Shown in pieces: positions 29,631-38,856 of a stretch of 64,000 nucleotides of DNA (positions are counted from its first letter, which is position 1; each line of letters starts with the position of its first letter). The notes under the pieces are model-generated. The model saw only the letters and a list, made by a program, of their open reading frames with translations. It was not told where the DNA came from and did no database searches. Source of the DNA: Cyanobacteriota bacterium (GTDB lineage: Bacteria > Cyanobacteriota > Cyanobacteriia > CACIAM-69d); the NCBI GenBank assembly GCA_022402445.1, contig JAKRSF010000004.1:443876-507875 (forward strand). The letters are read 5' to 3'. Made by a program: the position numbers and the translations under genes.

Positions 29631-29660
29631 TGCCGCTGCGATCGCAGCGGCATCTTTTTT
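29631..29660 (+). terminator. Rho-independent terminator of hli, built on a HIP1 site
   Basis: A perfect 22-base palindrome (29631-29652) centred on GCGATCGC is followed by a run of T. The HIP1 octamer forms the loop-proximal part of the stem. Confidence 0.85.
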
Positions 29661-29730
29661 ATTTGGGGGATTTTTGTAGTGCTTGGGGGAATGTTGGGCC
29701 GCTGCGATCGCCGTGGATCCTGGGGCAATC

Positions 29731-29758
29731 AAAAAAATGGGGCACCGGTGGGGTGCCC
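29731..29758 (-). terminator. Rho-independent terminator of tRNA-His
   Basis: On the minus strand GGGCACC (29758-29752) pairs with GGTGCCC (29746-29740), with a 5-base loop, and is followed by CATTTTTTT. It lies 59 bases past the end of the tRNA gene. Confidence 0.78.
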
Positions 29759-29816
29759 GCAGGGGATGGCTCAAATGAGCAACGCAATTGCGTTTCGAGG
29801 AGTGGTGACTGATAAG

Positions 29817-29890
29817 GGCGAGCGAGGGGACTCGAACCCCCGAATGGTGGAACCACAATCCACTGCCTTAACCTCTTGGCTACGCCCGCC
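29817..29890 (-). tRNA. tRNA-His (GTG)
   Basis: The minus strand folds into a full cloverleaf. The acceptor stem is GCGGGCG with CGCTCGC, the T-loop TTCGAGT, and the anticodon stem GTGGA/TCCAC with loop TTGTGGT, so the anticodon is GTG (His). The extra G at 29890, paired with C at position 73 (29817), is the G-1 that marks tRNA-His. CCA is not fully encoded. A TATATT box lies just upstream and a hairpin with a T-run downstream. Confidence 0.97.
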
Positions 29891-29903
29891 GTAGCAGTAA
29901 TGC

Positions 29904-29909
29904 AATATA
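29904..29909 (-). promoter_or_regulatory. Candidate -10 box of tRNA-His
   Basis: The minus strand reads TATATT, putting the start of transcription about 6-7 bases before the mature 5-prime end. No good -35 box is seen. Confidence 0.4.
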
Positions 29910-30046
29910 GCAGGTTTTCTGGGCTTTGTCTTGGCTTGGGCGGATTTTTTTGGACCGGCTGCGATCGCGCGGACCTGGGCGGACTGGCGGCTAGGATGGG
30001 GAGGCCCCGAGCGGATCGGGGAGCAGCAGTAATCGAGGGGGCGGAG

Positions 30047-30448
30047 ATGATGAAGTGGGTGGGTGTGGGGCTGGTGGTGGCGATCGCGGGGGGGCTGGCG
30101 GTGACGAATCCGAGCCAGGAGCAGTATTCCCAGGTGGCGGGCCAGCAGTTGGGCAATTTATTAAAAGACGAAGCCTGCGGTGCCGAGGGCAGCAGCGATC
30201 GCGGGGCGGTGGGGGAATTTCTGGGGGGCCAGTGCCGCACCCTGGTGGATGCGATTACGCCGGAGCTGGGCCGCTTGATCGATGGCAATACCCAGCGCTC
30301 AAATTACGGACTGGCAAGCCATTTCCAGACGCGGATCAGCTTCGAGGATTCGGCCCTGGCGGGGCTGGTGCAGGATTTGCCCACCTATGAGGCGGCGGCG
30401 GTGGGGGTGGGCACCCAGGTGATTATTTATCGCTTCGAGAAGCGCTAG
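30047..30448 (+). CDS. DUF4359 protein
   Basis: The 133-residue product starts MMKWVGVGLVVAIAGGLAVTNPSQEQY, which is the DUF4359 signature: a short N-terminal helix or signal anchor and the TNP motif. The rest (LCGRLVD-type region, NYGLASHFQTRISFED, TYEAAAVGVGTQVIIY) is probably on the outer face of the membrane. Function is unknown. ATG 30047 or 30050 both fit; an upstream in-frame extension of 57 codons has the wrong composition. Its TAG overlaps the TAG of the convergent DUF72 gene in a CTAG. Confidence 0.8.
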   Translation: MMKWVGVGLVVAIAGGLAVTNPSQEQYSQVAGQQLGNLLKDEACGAEGSSDRGAVGEFLGGQCRTLVDAITPELGRLIDGNTQRSNYGLASHFQTRISFEDSALAGLVQDLPTYEAAAVGVGTQVIIYRFEKR

Positions 30449-31341
30449 GGGCCGGGGCTGAATAGGGACAGTTGATCGGGCGGTGGGGGCGGCGGGGCGA
30501 TCGCGTCCCAGGGCAGGGGCGGCACGGCGGCACCGATGGCCTCTAGAGATCGCTGGAACCGCTGGGCCGTGGCGGGGGAATGGTCCTCGATGGGGCAATG
30601 GACGAAGAAGTACACGTCTTTTCCCGATCGCAGCCAGTCCGCCACGCGATCGCGCCATTGGTCCAGCCAGCGATCGTTGCGATCGCCCTGGGGGTGGGAA
30701 ATGAACCGCACGAACCCGTAGCCCGCGCTAGATAAACCCTGGACCGGCACCCGAGGCTTGCGGCGCTGGCTGTGGCGCTGGGGATCTTCGCCGGGATCGA
30801 GGTTTTCGTAGATGGGGCGCGTGTCGAGGACCGCCCGACCGATGCCCTGGCCATCGAGCCAGTCCGCCAAGCGATCGCGGTGGCGCGGATCAAACCAGTG
30901 GCGATGGCGAAATTCCACCGCCAGGGGGGCCGCCGTGGCCCGTCGGAACTGGCCTAAAAAATCTTGCAAATCCTCCCAGGCTTCGGGGCCGTAGCTGGGG
31001 GGCAGTTGGGCAAACATTGGTCCGAGGCGATCGCCCAGGGCCGACACCCGTTCATAAAACGCCAAGGCATCGGTCAGGCGCGGCGCGATCGCCCCCTGGT
31101 GGGTAATGGTTTGGGGCAGCTTGAGGCAGAAGCGAAAATCCGACGGCACCTGATCCCGCCAGCGTTCAACGGTTGCGCGATCGGGCACCGCATAAAAAGT
31201 CGTATTACCCTCCACCGCCGTCAGCCGCTGACCGTAGCAGGCGAGGGCGTCGCGACCGGCGGTCCCAGGGGGATAGAACGACCCGTGCCAGCCGCGATAG
31301 GACCAGACGGCGCAACCGATGCGGAAATGGCCCGTTGCCAT
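30445..31341 (-). CDS. DUF72 (YecE-like) protein
   Basis: The 298-residue product begins FRIGCAVWSYRGWHGSFYPPG, the standard DUF72 opening, and continues with VEGNTTFYAVPDRATVERW. The family has a TIM-barrel-like fold with a metal-like site but no confirmed activity; one member is E. coli YecE. Here EFRHRHWFDP and YFFVHCPIEDH are the later conserved blocks. The C-terminus is Pro-rich. It ends over the stop of the DUF4359 gene (shared CTAG) and begins 9 bases after the fabD stop, so co-transcription with fabD is likely. Confidence 0.9.
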   Translation of the reverse strand: MATGHFRIGCAVWSYRGWHGSFYPPGTAGRDALACYGQRLTAVEGNTTFYAVPDRATVERWRDQVPSDFRFCLKLPQTITHQGAIAPRLTDALAFYERVSALGDRLGPMFAQLPPSYGPEAWEDLQDFLGQFRRATAAPLAVEFRHRHWFDPRHRDRLADWLDGQGIGRAVLDTRPIYENLDPGEDPQRHSQRRKPRVPVQGLSSAGYGFVRFISHPQGDRNDRWLDQWRDRVADWLRSGKDVYFFVHCPIEDHSPATAQRFQRSLEAIGAAVPPLPWDAIAPPPPPPDQLSLFSPGP

Positions 31342-31350
31342 GGGGGGCGT

Positions 31351-32235
31351 TTAGGTAACCGGCAGATCCGCCACGGTTCCCACATTCACCAGGGCGATCG
31401 CCCGGTGGGCGCGCTTCAGCAGGCCCGTGAGCACCTTGCCCGGTCCCACTTCTACGGCCGTGGTGATGTCCGCCGCTGCGATCGCGTCCATGGTTTCCCG
31501 CCAGCGCACGGAGCCCGTCATCTGCTGCACCAGTCGCTCCTTGAGCACATCCGCCGCCGTACTGGGGGTCGGGTCCACATTCGAGAGGACGGGAATGGAT
31601 GCTTCCGCAAAGGGCACCGCCGCCAGGATTTCGCCAAAGGCCGCCGCCGCCGCCGCCATGTGGGGGGAGTGGAAGGCACCGGACACGGCCAGGGGGACCG
31701 CCCGCTTGCTCTTCACCGTGGCGAGGATCTGATCGACCGCTTCGGGGGTGCCGGAGATGACCGCCTGCCCGTCGCTGTTGTCATTGGCTAGGACGACGCC
31801 TTCGATCGCCGCGATCGCGTCCACCAGTGCCGCCCGGTCAAACCCCAGCAGGGCCGCCATCTTGCCGCCGGATGCCTCATCCATCAATTCCGAGCGCCGC
31901 TGCACCAGCCGCAGGCCCGCCTCGAAGGAAAACACCCCGGCGGCATAGAGGGCCACATATTCCCCCAAACTATGGCCCGCCACCAGATCGGGCCGCTGGC
32001 CGTGCCGTTGCAGTTCATCGGCGATCGCGGCTTCGACCACATACAGGCACGGCTGGGTATAGAGGGTTTTGGACAACGTTGCCTCATCCCCCTGGCAGCG
32101 CTCAATCACTGACCAGCCTAGGATCTCCTCCGCGATCGCGAACTTCTCCCGCGCCGTCGGCAATTCACTCCAATCCACCCCCATGCCCACGGCCTGGGAT
32201 CCTTGGCCGGGAAACATCCATGCGGTTTTGGTCAT
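31351..32235 (-). CDS. fabD: Malonyl-CoA:ACP transacylase
   Basis: FabD moves malonyl groups from CoA to acyl carrier protein, supplying the two-carbon units for fatty acid synthesis. The 294-residue protein has WMFPGQGSQAVGMG at the N-terminus, the nucleophile motif GHSLGE (Ser89), and the catalytic His in SGAFHSPHM. ATG 32235 has a usable ribosome site in the 205-bp spacer after sat. The gene is followed at once by the DUF72 gene. In other cyanobacteria fabD often sits with fabH and plsX; that cluster is not here. Confidence 0.97.
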   Translation of the reverse strand: MTKTAWMFPGQGSQAVGMGVDWSELPTAREKFAIAEEILGWSVIERCQGDEATLSKTLYTQPCLYVVEAAIADELQRHGQRPDLVAGHSLGEYVALYAAGVFSFEAGLRLVQRRSELMDEASGGKMAALLGFDRAALVDAIAAIEGVVLANDNSDGQAVISGTPEAVDQILATVKSKRAVPLAVSGAFHSPHMAAAAAAFGEILAAVPFAEASIPVLSNVDPTPSTAADVLKERLVQQMTGSVRWRETMDAIAAADITTAVEVGPGKVLTGLLKRAHRAIALVNVGTVADLPVT

Positions 32236-32350
32236 CGGTTTCTGCGTGTCCTCTTAATGAAAATGAATTGGATCTGCTGAAATTTTTGGGTCTCCCAACC
32301 TGCCCCCCGCGATCGCCACTCCCCTGCAATCTCTGTTCCGGGGTTTAACG

Positions 32351-32391
32351 GGGGGCTGGGTGAGGCGGGCGGGGAAACCCCGCCCCTACGG
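32351..32391 (+). repeat. GC-rich palindromic repeat, copy in the sat-fabD spacer
   Basis: GGGGGCTGGG followed by a GGCGGGCGGGG/CCCCGCCCC hairpin and CTACGG. The same start and end occur, in the other orientation, at 49748-49779. It may act as a terminator or mRNA stabiliser 3-prime of sat. Confidence 0.6.
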
Positions 32392-32440
32392 GTCATCGGT
32401 TGAGAGGATCAGATGGTGTGGGCTCGCCGCGATCGCGCCC

Positions 32441-33664
32441 CTAGACCGACCCACCCGCCAAATGATCCTGCGTCTCTGCGGGCACCTGCATAGCTTTTGC
32501 CAGTTCAGCGGCCACCAACGGACGCGAAAACTCCGGCGGCGGCAACTGACCCGATCGCAACAGCGCCCGCACCTTCGTCCCCGACAGATGCACCCGCTCA
32601 TCGGAATTGCTGGGGCTGGTTTTGCTCGTGGCCATCCCCTCCGTACGCTTGCAGTAGAAGGCGTGCTCAAACTTCAGGGGCGTAATGCCCAATTCCCCCG
32701 GCTCGAACTCATCGAAAATGTGTTGGGCGTCGTAGGTGCCGTAATAGTCCCCCACCCCCGCATGGTCGCGGCCCACGATGAAATGGGTGCAGCCGTAGTT
32801 TTTCCGCACCAGGGCGTGGAAAATCGCCTCCCGAGGCCCCGCGTAGCGCATGGCGCAGGGATTGATGGCCAAAATCACCCGATCCTGGGGGAAATAGTTT
32901 TGGATCATGATTTCGTAGCAGCGCATCCGCACGTCCGCCGGGATGTCGTCGCTCTTGGTGACCCCCACCAGCGGGTGCAAAAACAGGCCGTCGGTGATCT
33001 CTAGGGCGCATTTGATGATGTACTCATGGGCCCGGTGGATCGGGTTGCGGGTTTGAAAACCCACGACGGTTTTCCAGCCCTTTTCGGCAAAAACCCGGCG
33101 GGAATCGGCGGGATCGACCTGGTAGGTGGGGAATCGTGGATCCAGGCCGCGCTCCAGCAGCCAGATGGGGCCAGCGAGGTTGATGTCCCCCTGGTCATAG
33201 ACCGCCTTGACGCCGGGGTGGGCCTCCTCGTTGGTGCGGTAGACGTTGATGGCCTCGTGGGTTTTGTCGTAGGCGTATTTTTCCGTCAGTTCCAGGACGC
33301 CGACGAAGGTGCCGTTGGGATCGTCGAGGCGCACCAGCTCGCCCGGTTGCAGGGGCTCGGCGATCGCGGCGGTGACGGACAACGTAACGGGAATGGACCA
33401 GGGGAGACCATTGGCGAGGCGCATATCGGTCACCACCGGCTCGTAGTCCGCCTGCCCCATGAATCCCTCTAGGGGGCTGAGGGCACCAATGGCGATGGTG
33501 ATCAGATCGCACAGGGCGCGCTCATCGAGGGCCACGCGGGGCAGGGTGTCGGCCTGGGCCAAAAAGGCGGCCCGCTGGTCGGGGCTGGCGATGCGATTGA
33601 CTAGGGTTCCCCCATGGGGGGCGAGGGGTAGGAGCTTCGCTCCGATCGCGGCGGGGTGGGTCAT
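32441..33664 (-). CDS. sat: ATP sulfurylase (sulfate adenylyltransferase)
   Basis: The enzyme activates sulfate with ATP to adenylyl sulfate, the first step of sulfate assimilation. The 407-residue protein has the motif [17 protein letters not shown], where QTRNP and the HRAHE segment bind ATP and sulfate, and [19 protein letters not shown], the second nucleotide-binding loop. ATG 33664 begins [19 protein letters not shown]; an in-frame start 26 codons upstream is not conserved. The gene has a 187-bp leader downstream of the ABC exporter gene. Confidence 0.96.
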   Translation of the reverse strand: MTHPAAIGAKLLPLAPHGGTLVNRIASPDQRAAFLAQADTLPRVALDERALCDLITIAIGALSPLEGFMGQADYEPVVTDMRLANGLPWSIPVTLSVTAAIAEPLQPGELVRLDDPNGTFVGVLELTEKYAYDKTHEAINVYRTNEEAHPGVKAVYDQGDINLAGPIWLLERGLDPRFPTYQVDPADSRRVFAEKGWKTVVGFQTRNPIHRAHEYIIKCALEITDGLFLHPLVGVTKSDDIPADVRMRCYEIMIQNYFPQDRVILAINPCAMRYAGPREAIFHALVRKNYGCTHFIVGRDHAGVGDYYGTYDAQHIFDEFEPGELGITPLKFEHAFYCKRTEGMATSKTSPSNSDERVHLSGTKVRALLRSGQLPPPEFSRPLVAAELAKAMQVPAETQDHLAGGSV

Positions 33665-33851
33665 GGGGTGTCCTCTCGAAGGGCCAAGGTCAATATCTAG
33701 GAAGTAGACGTGTGGGCTGACGGGGGCGATGGACGGGGCCATAGATGAATGGATCGACGGGTCTGCGGATCGATCCCCATGGGCCGATGTCCATTGGCCG
33801 GTGTCTATTGTCTATGGCGGTGCGTCCCAAATCAAATCCATGGCCCCGGTT

Positions 33852-36104
33852 CTATAGGGGAACGGCGTTGCCGGTGGATTCGAGGGCCTCGAGGGTGTTG
33901 AACACTTCCAGGGCCGCATCGTAGGCTTCCGCCAGCATTTGGGCCGTTTCCTCCGGCGTGTCGGCCAGGTCATCCGCCAGGAACCGCAGGCCGCTGATCA
34001 TCACATTGAGCCGGGTGCGCACGTCGTAGGAGGTGGTGGTGAACAGTTCGTAGCGGGCCGTCAGTTCGGGCGATCGCTGGCCCTGTTTGGCATAGAGGTT
34101 CTTTTGCATTTGCAGGCTGTCCTCAAATAGCTCCATGGTGCTGAGCATCCGAATGGAGGATTTGTAGGCTTCCTGGAGCAGTTCGCTGGCCTCCTGCTGG
34201 GAATCGACGAGATCATCGGCCAGCAGTTGCATGGACCCGAGGGTGACGTTGAGGCGCGATCGAATTTCGTAGGAGGTGCGGTTGAAGGTTTCGTTGGCGG
34301 TGACGAGCTGCTGGGCGGTGCCGCCGAATTGCATGTTGTAGAGGCGGGCGTAGTAGCTGCCCAGGGCCAGCAGTTCGTCGTGGGTGCCCTCTTCCATCAG
34401 TTCGCCCTTTTCGAGGACGACGATTTTGTCGGCGTTTTTGACGGTGGAGAGGCGGTGGGCGATGACGATGACCGTGCGATCGCGGCTGAGTTCATCAAGG
34501 GCCTGCTGCACCAAGCGTTCCGACACCGTATCGAGGGCGCTGGTGGCCTCATCGAGGATCAAAATGGGTGGATTTTGTAGCAGAGCCCTCGCGATCGCCA
34601 GCCGCTGCCGTTGCCCCCCCGACAGCATCACCCCGCGATCGCCAATGGGCGTGTCAAACCCCTTCGGCAACTGGGCGATGAACTCATAGGCATTGGCCCG
34701 CTTCGCCGCCTCGATCACCTGCTCATCGGTGGCATCGGGGCAGGCGTAGGCGATGTTATTGCGCACCGTGTCATTGAACAAAAACGTCTCCTGGCTGACG
34801 ATGCCCATCGATCGCCGCAGGGACTGGATATTAAACTCCCGCAGATCCACCCCATCCAGAAGGATGCGCCCGGCGATCGGGTCCGAAAACCGGGGCAACA
34901 GGTCCACCAGGGTCGATTTGCCCGCCCCCGAGCCCCCCACCAGGGCCACGGTTTTGCCCTTGGGAATGGTCAGATTGAGGTGCTTGAGGGTCAAGTTTGC
35001 GCCACCGTCGTAGGAAAAACATAAATCCTCCAGGCGGATCGACTCCTCCAGGGTGCCGAAGGGGCGATCGCCCGTCGCCATAAACGGTTTATTGGTGCGG
35101 GAGAGGAAATCGCGAATAATCTCCACACTGGCGCTGGTGTTGGCGAGGCTGCTGCGGATGCCATTGAGCTGGCCCACCAACGGCAACGTGCGAAACAGCA
35201 CCGTCAGATAGGTCAGCAGCACCGTCGAGAGCACATCGAGGCGATCGGCAAACAGCGCTCGACTGATCGCCACGATCGCCATCAAACAGACAATGCTCGA
35301 CACCTCCGCCACGGGGCCGGTGGCGGCGCTGTTGACCTGGGAGCGAAATTCCATCAACTCCCGCTTTTTGATCAGGCCATTGATCCGCTCAAATTCCCGC
35401 CGTTCCGTACCCGAGGCCCGCACCAGCCGCATTCCGCTGAGCACCTCAAGGGTGGCGATGGAATAGTCCTTGGCGGCCTTCGAGAGGGCGCGGCCATAGC
35501 GGCGGGCTTGGCTGACAAAAAGCTGATTGACCAGCACCACCAGGGAGAAGAGGGCCGTCGCCGCGATCGTCAGTTGCCAGGACAGGGCTAGCAAAATGGC
35601 GACCATGGCCCCCAGGCTGATGGTCACAATTGCCAGCTTGAGGTAGCTGCTGACGGTGGAGGAAACGCGCCCCGTTTCATTGCCCAGGCGGTTGGTGATG
35701 TCCCCCATGCGGGCCTGGTTGTAGTAGATCAGGTCCACCTCCAGGATGATGCTGAGGCCCTGGCGGCGCAGTTCGGCGGTGATGTTGCGCTGGAGCATGC
35801 CGCTGACGATCGCGCTGAGGTAGGTGGTGAGGTTCTTCAGGCCAATGAGGCCCACCACCGTGAGGGTCATGACGATGGAGCGGTAGGCTTCGGGGAGATT
35901 CTGGAAGGGGGCGAGGATAGATTTGAGCAGGGCGGGGGCGGCATCGAGGCCGATGTCTTGCCCCAAAAGGTCCAGCAGGATGGGCACCAATAGGGCGGTG
36001 CCGATGCCGGTGAAGATGGCTCCGGAAAAGCCAAATGCAATGGTGCCAAAGGCTTGGAGGGGGTAGCGCTTGACGAGGTTCCAGAGCAGTTGGCGTTGCG
36101 ACAT
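33852..36104 (-). CDS. ABC exporter (TMD-NBD fusion) with C-terminal DHp-like repeats
   Basis: The 750-residue protein is a half-size exporter. Residues 1 to about 330 form the six-helix transmembrane domain. The ATPase domain has Walker A GGSGAGKST, signature LSGGQRQRL and Walker B ILILDEATSALD. It probably flips a lipid-linked molecule, and a polysaccharide link is suggested by the GT4 gene upstream. Unusually, about 155 residues follow the ATPase (from 595). They contain two copies of a unit, SYEIRSRLNV and SYDVRTRLNV, 81 residues apart. Each resembles a histidine-kinase dimerisation helix with Tyr612 or Tyr693 where the phospho-His would be. ATG 36104 is used; upstream in-frame codons are Pro/Arg-rich. 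Confidence 0.9.
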   Translation of the reverse strand: MSQRQLLWNLVKRYPLQAFGTIAFGFSGAIFTGIGTALLVPILLDLLGQDIGLDAAPALLKSILAPFQNLPEAYRSIVMTLTVVGLIGLKNLTTYLSAIVSGMLQRNITAELRRQGLSIILEVDLIYYNQARMGDITNRLGNETGRVSSTVSSYLKLAIVTISLGAMVAILLALSWQLTIAATALFSLVVLVNQLFVSQARRYGRALSKAAKDYSIATLEVLSGMRLVRASGTERREFERINGLIKKRELMEFRSQVNSAATGPVAEVSSIVCLMAIVAISRALFADRLDVLSTVLLTYLTVLFRTLPLVGQLNGIRSSLANTSASVEIIRDFLSRTNKPFMATGDRPFGTLEESIRLEDLCFSYDGGANLTLKHLNLTIPKGKTVALVGGSGAGKSTLVDLLPRFSDPIAGRILLDGVDLREFNIQSLRRSMGIVSQETFLFNDTVRNNIAYACPDATDEQVIEAAKRANAYEFIAQLPKGFDTPIGDRGVMLSGGQRQRLAIARALLQNPPILILDEATSALDTVSERLVQQALDELSRDRTVIVIAHRLSTVKNADKIVVLEKGELMEEGTHDELLALGSYYARLYNMQFGGTAQQLVTANETFNRTSYEIRSRLNVTLGSMQLLADDLVDSQQEASELLQEAYKSSIRMLSTMELFEDSLQMQKNLYAKQGQRSPELTARYELFTTTSYDVRTRLNVMISGLRFLADDLADTPEETAQMLAEAYDAALEVFNTLEALESTGNAVPL

Positions 36105-36252
36105 GGTGATGGGGCGCGATCGCCACGGGGGATGGGGGGATTCAGGGAAGGGGCCAAGGGGTCGAACTGAGGCCCATTGTAGGGGGTTCCCTCGCGGGTT
36201 CCTCTGGATTGGGGGTGGGGGGCCGGATTCTGACTGGATTTCAGACTGGTGT

Positions 36253-37419
36253 TCAGAGGCGATCAAAGAGATCGGCGAGGATGGTGGCCATGGTGGCGGT
36301 GCTGTAGAGCCGTTGGCAGCGATCGCGCGATCGCGCCCCCCGGTCCTGGGCCGTTGGATAGTCCGCAAACAGGGTGGTGATGGCCGCCGCGATCGCCGCC
36401 GGGTCATTGGGCGGCACCAGATAGCCCGTATCCGCCAAAATTTCGGGAATATCCCCCACGGTGGTGGCAATGATCGGCTTAGCCATGGCCATGCCGTCGG
36501 TGAGCTTCATGGGGAACTGCGCCTGGGCGGTGATGGCGTCGCGCTGGGGCACGATCACCGCGTGGGCGGCGGCGACGATCGCGGGCATCTCGGCGGCGGG
36601 CACCCCCGGCAGGTGGATCAGCCACCGGGGCCAGCGTTCCTGGAGCCGTTCGAGGTAGCCATCGCCAATCATCCGGCCCCCCACGATCGCGAGGCGCAAA
36701 TCCGGCTGATCCAGGCGATCGAGGGCCTCTAGGGCATCTTCCAAACCCTTGTGGGGGCGGGCGGTGCCGGGGAACATCAGCACCCGAAAGTCCCCAAGGC
36801 CCAGCGATCGCCGACAGGCATCCGGATCAAATTTAGCCGGATCAAACCCATCCGTATCGCGGCCATTGGGCAGATAGACGCCGCCGTAGCGATCCTGCAG
36901 AAAGCGCGTATCCACCGTCAGGCCATCCACCCGGCCCACCTGCCCCTCCGCGCGGCGGATATAGAGGGGATGCTCCGGTCGCCGCAAGGCCCCGTCCCGC
37001 TTGAGCAGATCCCGCGCCACCTGCCGAGGCCGCAGACGGTACCGGTAGCGATCGCCCCCAAACCAGCTCATTTCCCAGTCATCAATGTCCAAACACAGGG
37101 GCACCTTCAGCCGCCGCCGCGCCCGCAGGCCAATGCCCAAACTGGTGGGGCGCGGTTTGATGGCGTAGATTAAATCCCCGTCAATGCGATCGATTAACTC
37201 CCGCGATCGCGCCCAAAACTCTGGATAGTTCGCCCCCCGCACCCAATCGACCGGAATCTCCGGCGGCGGCTCCGGGTAGAGGCGATCGCCAAACAAAAAA
37301 CCCAGCACCCGCACCGAACAGCCCAACCGCTGCATCGCCTGGGCCAGCAGATAGGCCCGGGTGCCGCCCCCCCCCGAAAGGTCAGGGGCCAGGATAGAAA
37401 TCTGGGAAAACCGACCCAT
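36253..37419 (-). CDS. GT4-family glycosyltransferase
   Basis: The 388-residue cytosolic enzyme has the GT-B fold pattern: an N-terminal acceptor domain with ILAPDLSGGGGTRAYLLAQAM, and a C-terminal donor domain with FPGTARPHKGLEDAL and the E-X7-E-like region (MKLTDGMAMAKPIIATTVGDIPEI). These fit retaining GT4 transferases that use nucleotide sugars. Substrates are unknown. It is 148 bp upstream of the ABC exporter on the same strand, so a joint role in making and exporting a glycoconjugate is plausible. ATG 37419 is preferred over an in-frame GTG at 37431. Confidence 0.87.
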   Translation of the reverse strand: MGRFSQISILAPDLSGGGGTRAYLLAQAMQRLGCSVRVLGFLFGDRLYPEPPPEIPVDWVRGANYPEFWARSRELIDRIDGDLIYAIKPRPTSLGIGLRARRRLKVPLCLDIDDWEMSWFGGDRYRYRLRPRQVARDLLKRDGALRRPEHPLYIRRAEGQVGRVDGLTVDTRFLQDRYGGVYLPNGRDTDGFDPAKFDPDACRRSLGLGDFRVLMFPGTARPHKGLEDALEALDRLDQPDLRLAIVGGRMIGDGYLERLQERWPRWLIHLPGVPAAEMPAIVAAAHAVIVPQRDAITAQAQFPMKLTDGMAMAKPIIATTVGDIPEILADTGYLVPPNDPAAIAAAITTLFADYPTAQDRGARSRDRCQRLYSTATMATILADLFDRL

Positions 37420-37452
37420 GGACTGCTCCACCCCAGGGACTTGATGCCCGAT

Positions 37453-37653
37453 CTAGCGCTCCGTAACCATCAAACGACGGTGCTGCACCCGTTCCAGGAT
37501 TCGATTGATCGCCCGCCGCTGATCATCGTCCATTTTGTAGTCGCTCAGGAGACACTTCACAAGGCTCAGGTAGTCCTGGCGGCTGAGGCGACCGGAGGAT
37601 TCAATGCGGTCTAGGGTTTGCTGTAGGTCAAAGCTGGGGATGGGGGCGGCCAT
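37453..37653 (-). CDS. Small conserved-looking protein (66 aa)
   Basis: The 66-residue protein, starting MAAPIPSFDLQQTLDRIESS, is helical and soluble, with GRLSRQDYLSLVKCLLSDYK and a basic C-terminal helix RRAINRILERVQHRRL. It resembles small cyanobacterial proteins of unknown function that I cannot name. It is 51 bp from the divergent gloB start and 33 bp upstream of the GT4 ATG on the same strand, so it may head the GT4 transcript. Its regular helix pattern and codon use support a real gene. Confidence 0.7.
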   Translation of the reverse strand: MAAPIPSFDLQQTLDRIESSGRLSRQDYLSLVKCLLSDYKMDDDQRRAINRILERVQHRRLMVTER

Positions 37654-37704
37654 GGCTGAAGGCGTTGGGGGATGATAGATCGGGAATCATCGGGAGTTGT
37701 GGGG

Positions 37705-38484
37705 ATGCGGATTGAACGCTTGAATGCCCTGTCGGATAACTACATCTTTGGCTGGTGGGATCCGGGCCACGGCGGCGGCACTGGGGGCGTGGTGGTAGAT
37801 CCGGGGGATGCGCGCCCGGTGCTGGCTTGGCTCGATCGCGTTGGCGCAATCCTAACGGCAATTTTGATCACCCACCACCATTGGGATCATGTGACGGGGA
37901 TTGATGCGCTGGTGCGGCGTTTTCCGAACGTGCGGGTCTATGGGGGGGCGGCGGACCGCGATCGCATCCCCCACCAGACGGATTTTTTGCAAGATGGCGA
38001 TCGCCTCCAACTCCTCGGGCGCGATCTGGAGGTGCTATTCCTTCCGGGCCATACCCTGGGCCATGTGGCCTATTATGTGGTGCCCCTGGGGGATCTGCCA
38101 GGGGAGCTGTTCTGTGGGGATGTGCTGTTTGGGGGGGGCTGCGGACGGCTCAAGGAGGGGACGCCGGCCCAGATGCTTGATTCCCTGCGGCGGTTGCGAT
38201 CGCTCCCGGACGATACCCGCGTTTGGTGCGCCCATGAATATACGCTGGGTAACCTAAAATTTGCCCTGACGGTGGATGGGGAGAATGAATCCCTGCGATC
38301 GCGCTATGGCCAGGTGGAAAAGGCGCGATCGCGCGGTGAGGCGACCATTCCCCTAAGCCTGGGCCTCGAAAAGGCCACCAATCCCTTCCTGCGGTGGGAT
38401 GTCCCGGCCCTCCAGCGGGCGGTGGCGGGGCGCGATGAACTCCAGACCTTCAGCCGGTTGCGGGGCCGCAAGGATTTGTTTTGA
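37705..38484 (+). CDS. gloB: Hydroxyacylglutathione hydrolase (glyoxalase II)
   Basis: The enzyme hydrolyses S-lactoylglutathione to lactate and glutathione, the last step of methylglyoxal removal. The 259-residue metallo-beta-lactamase protein has the metal motif THHHWDH, the second ligand region [13 protein letters not shown], the acidic bridging ligand FCGDVLF, and the last His in [15 protein letters not shown] 37705 ([13 protein letters not shown]) is the family start; an in-frame codon 11 residues earlier is less likely. It diverges from the small gene at 37653 and is followed by a repeat element. Confidence 0.93.
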   Translation: MRIERLNALSDNYIFGWWDPGHGGGTGGVVVDPGDARPVLAWLDRVGAILTAILITHHHWDHVTGIDALVRRFPNVRVYGGAADRDRIPHQTDFLQDGDRLQLLGRDLEVLFLPGHTLGHVAYYVVPLGDLPGELFCGDVLFGGGCGRLKEGTPAQMLDSLRRLRSLPDDTRVWCAHEYTLGNLKFALTVDGENESLRSRYGQVEKARSRGEATIPLSLGLEKATNPFLRWDVPALQRAVAGRDELQTFSRLRGRKDLF

Positions 38485-38856
38485 TCGGACCGTCAGCAAT
38501 TCGCCTGAAACCCTTACGGTTCGATGCTCCAATCCCTGGGGGGCAAGGGGCTTAAGCCCCTTGTTTCCGGGAGCTTTGCGGGAGTTTTGAGGGATAGGGA
38601 TCATTCCCCTAGGCCAGGAATGACCCAGACTTAGGGGCGCAGAATTGGGGAGGAAGCCGCGATCGCGCCACCGATCCGGTAGAATAAAATGCTGCTTTGC
38701 GTCCTGCTGGGGGATAGCCACCGCGCCCAACCCCTCCCCATGCCAGGGCCGCCCCGGTGTGTCCCCCGTCGATGACCCGCTCGGGCCACCCTTCGGCCAG
38801 CACCGCAACCGGAAGTTTTCACACACCACACCCAGTACCTTCATCGATCGCATCCC
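38485..38856. other. Intergenic region between gloB and rplI
   Basis: These 372 bases carry repeat copy A (38495-38575). A second, imperfect hairpin, GGATCATTCC with GGAATGACC, lies near 38598-38622. A TAGAATAAAAT patch (38680-38690) could be the rplI -10 region. No gene is supported. Confidence 0.6.
38495..38575 (+). repeat. Interspersed repeat, copy A
   Basis: It reads GCCTGAAACCCTTACGG, spacer, GGGG, then the perfect 20-base palindrome CAAGGGGCTTAAGCCCCTTG (38544-38563), then TTTCCGG. The same order of blocks occurs in reverse at 53812-53890, and the core alone at 47556-47574. It directly follows gloB and could end or protect that mRNA. Confidence 0.75.

Noticed and set aside
36105-36470. 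Longer N-terminus for the ABC exporter
   Set aside because: The extra 122 codons are Pro/Arg/Ser-rich, overlap the spacer and GT4 end, and do not fit the exporter family start.
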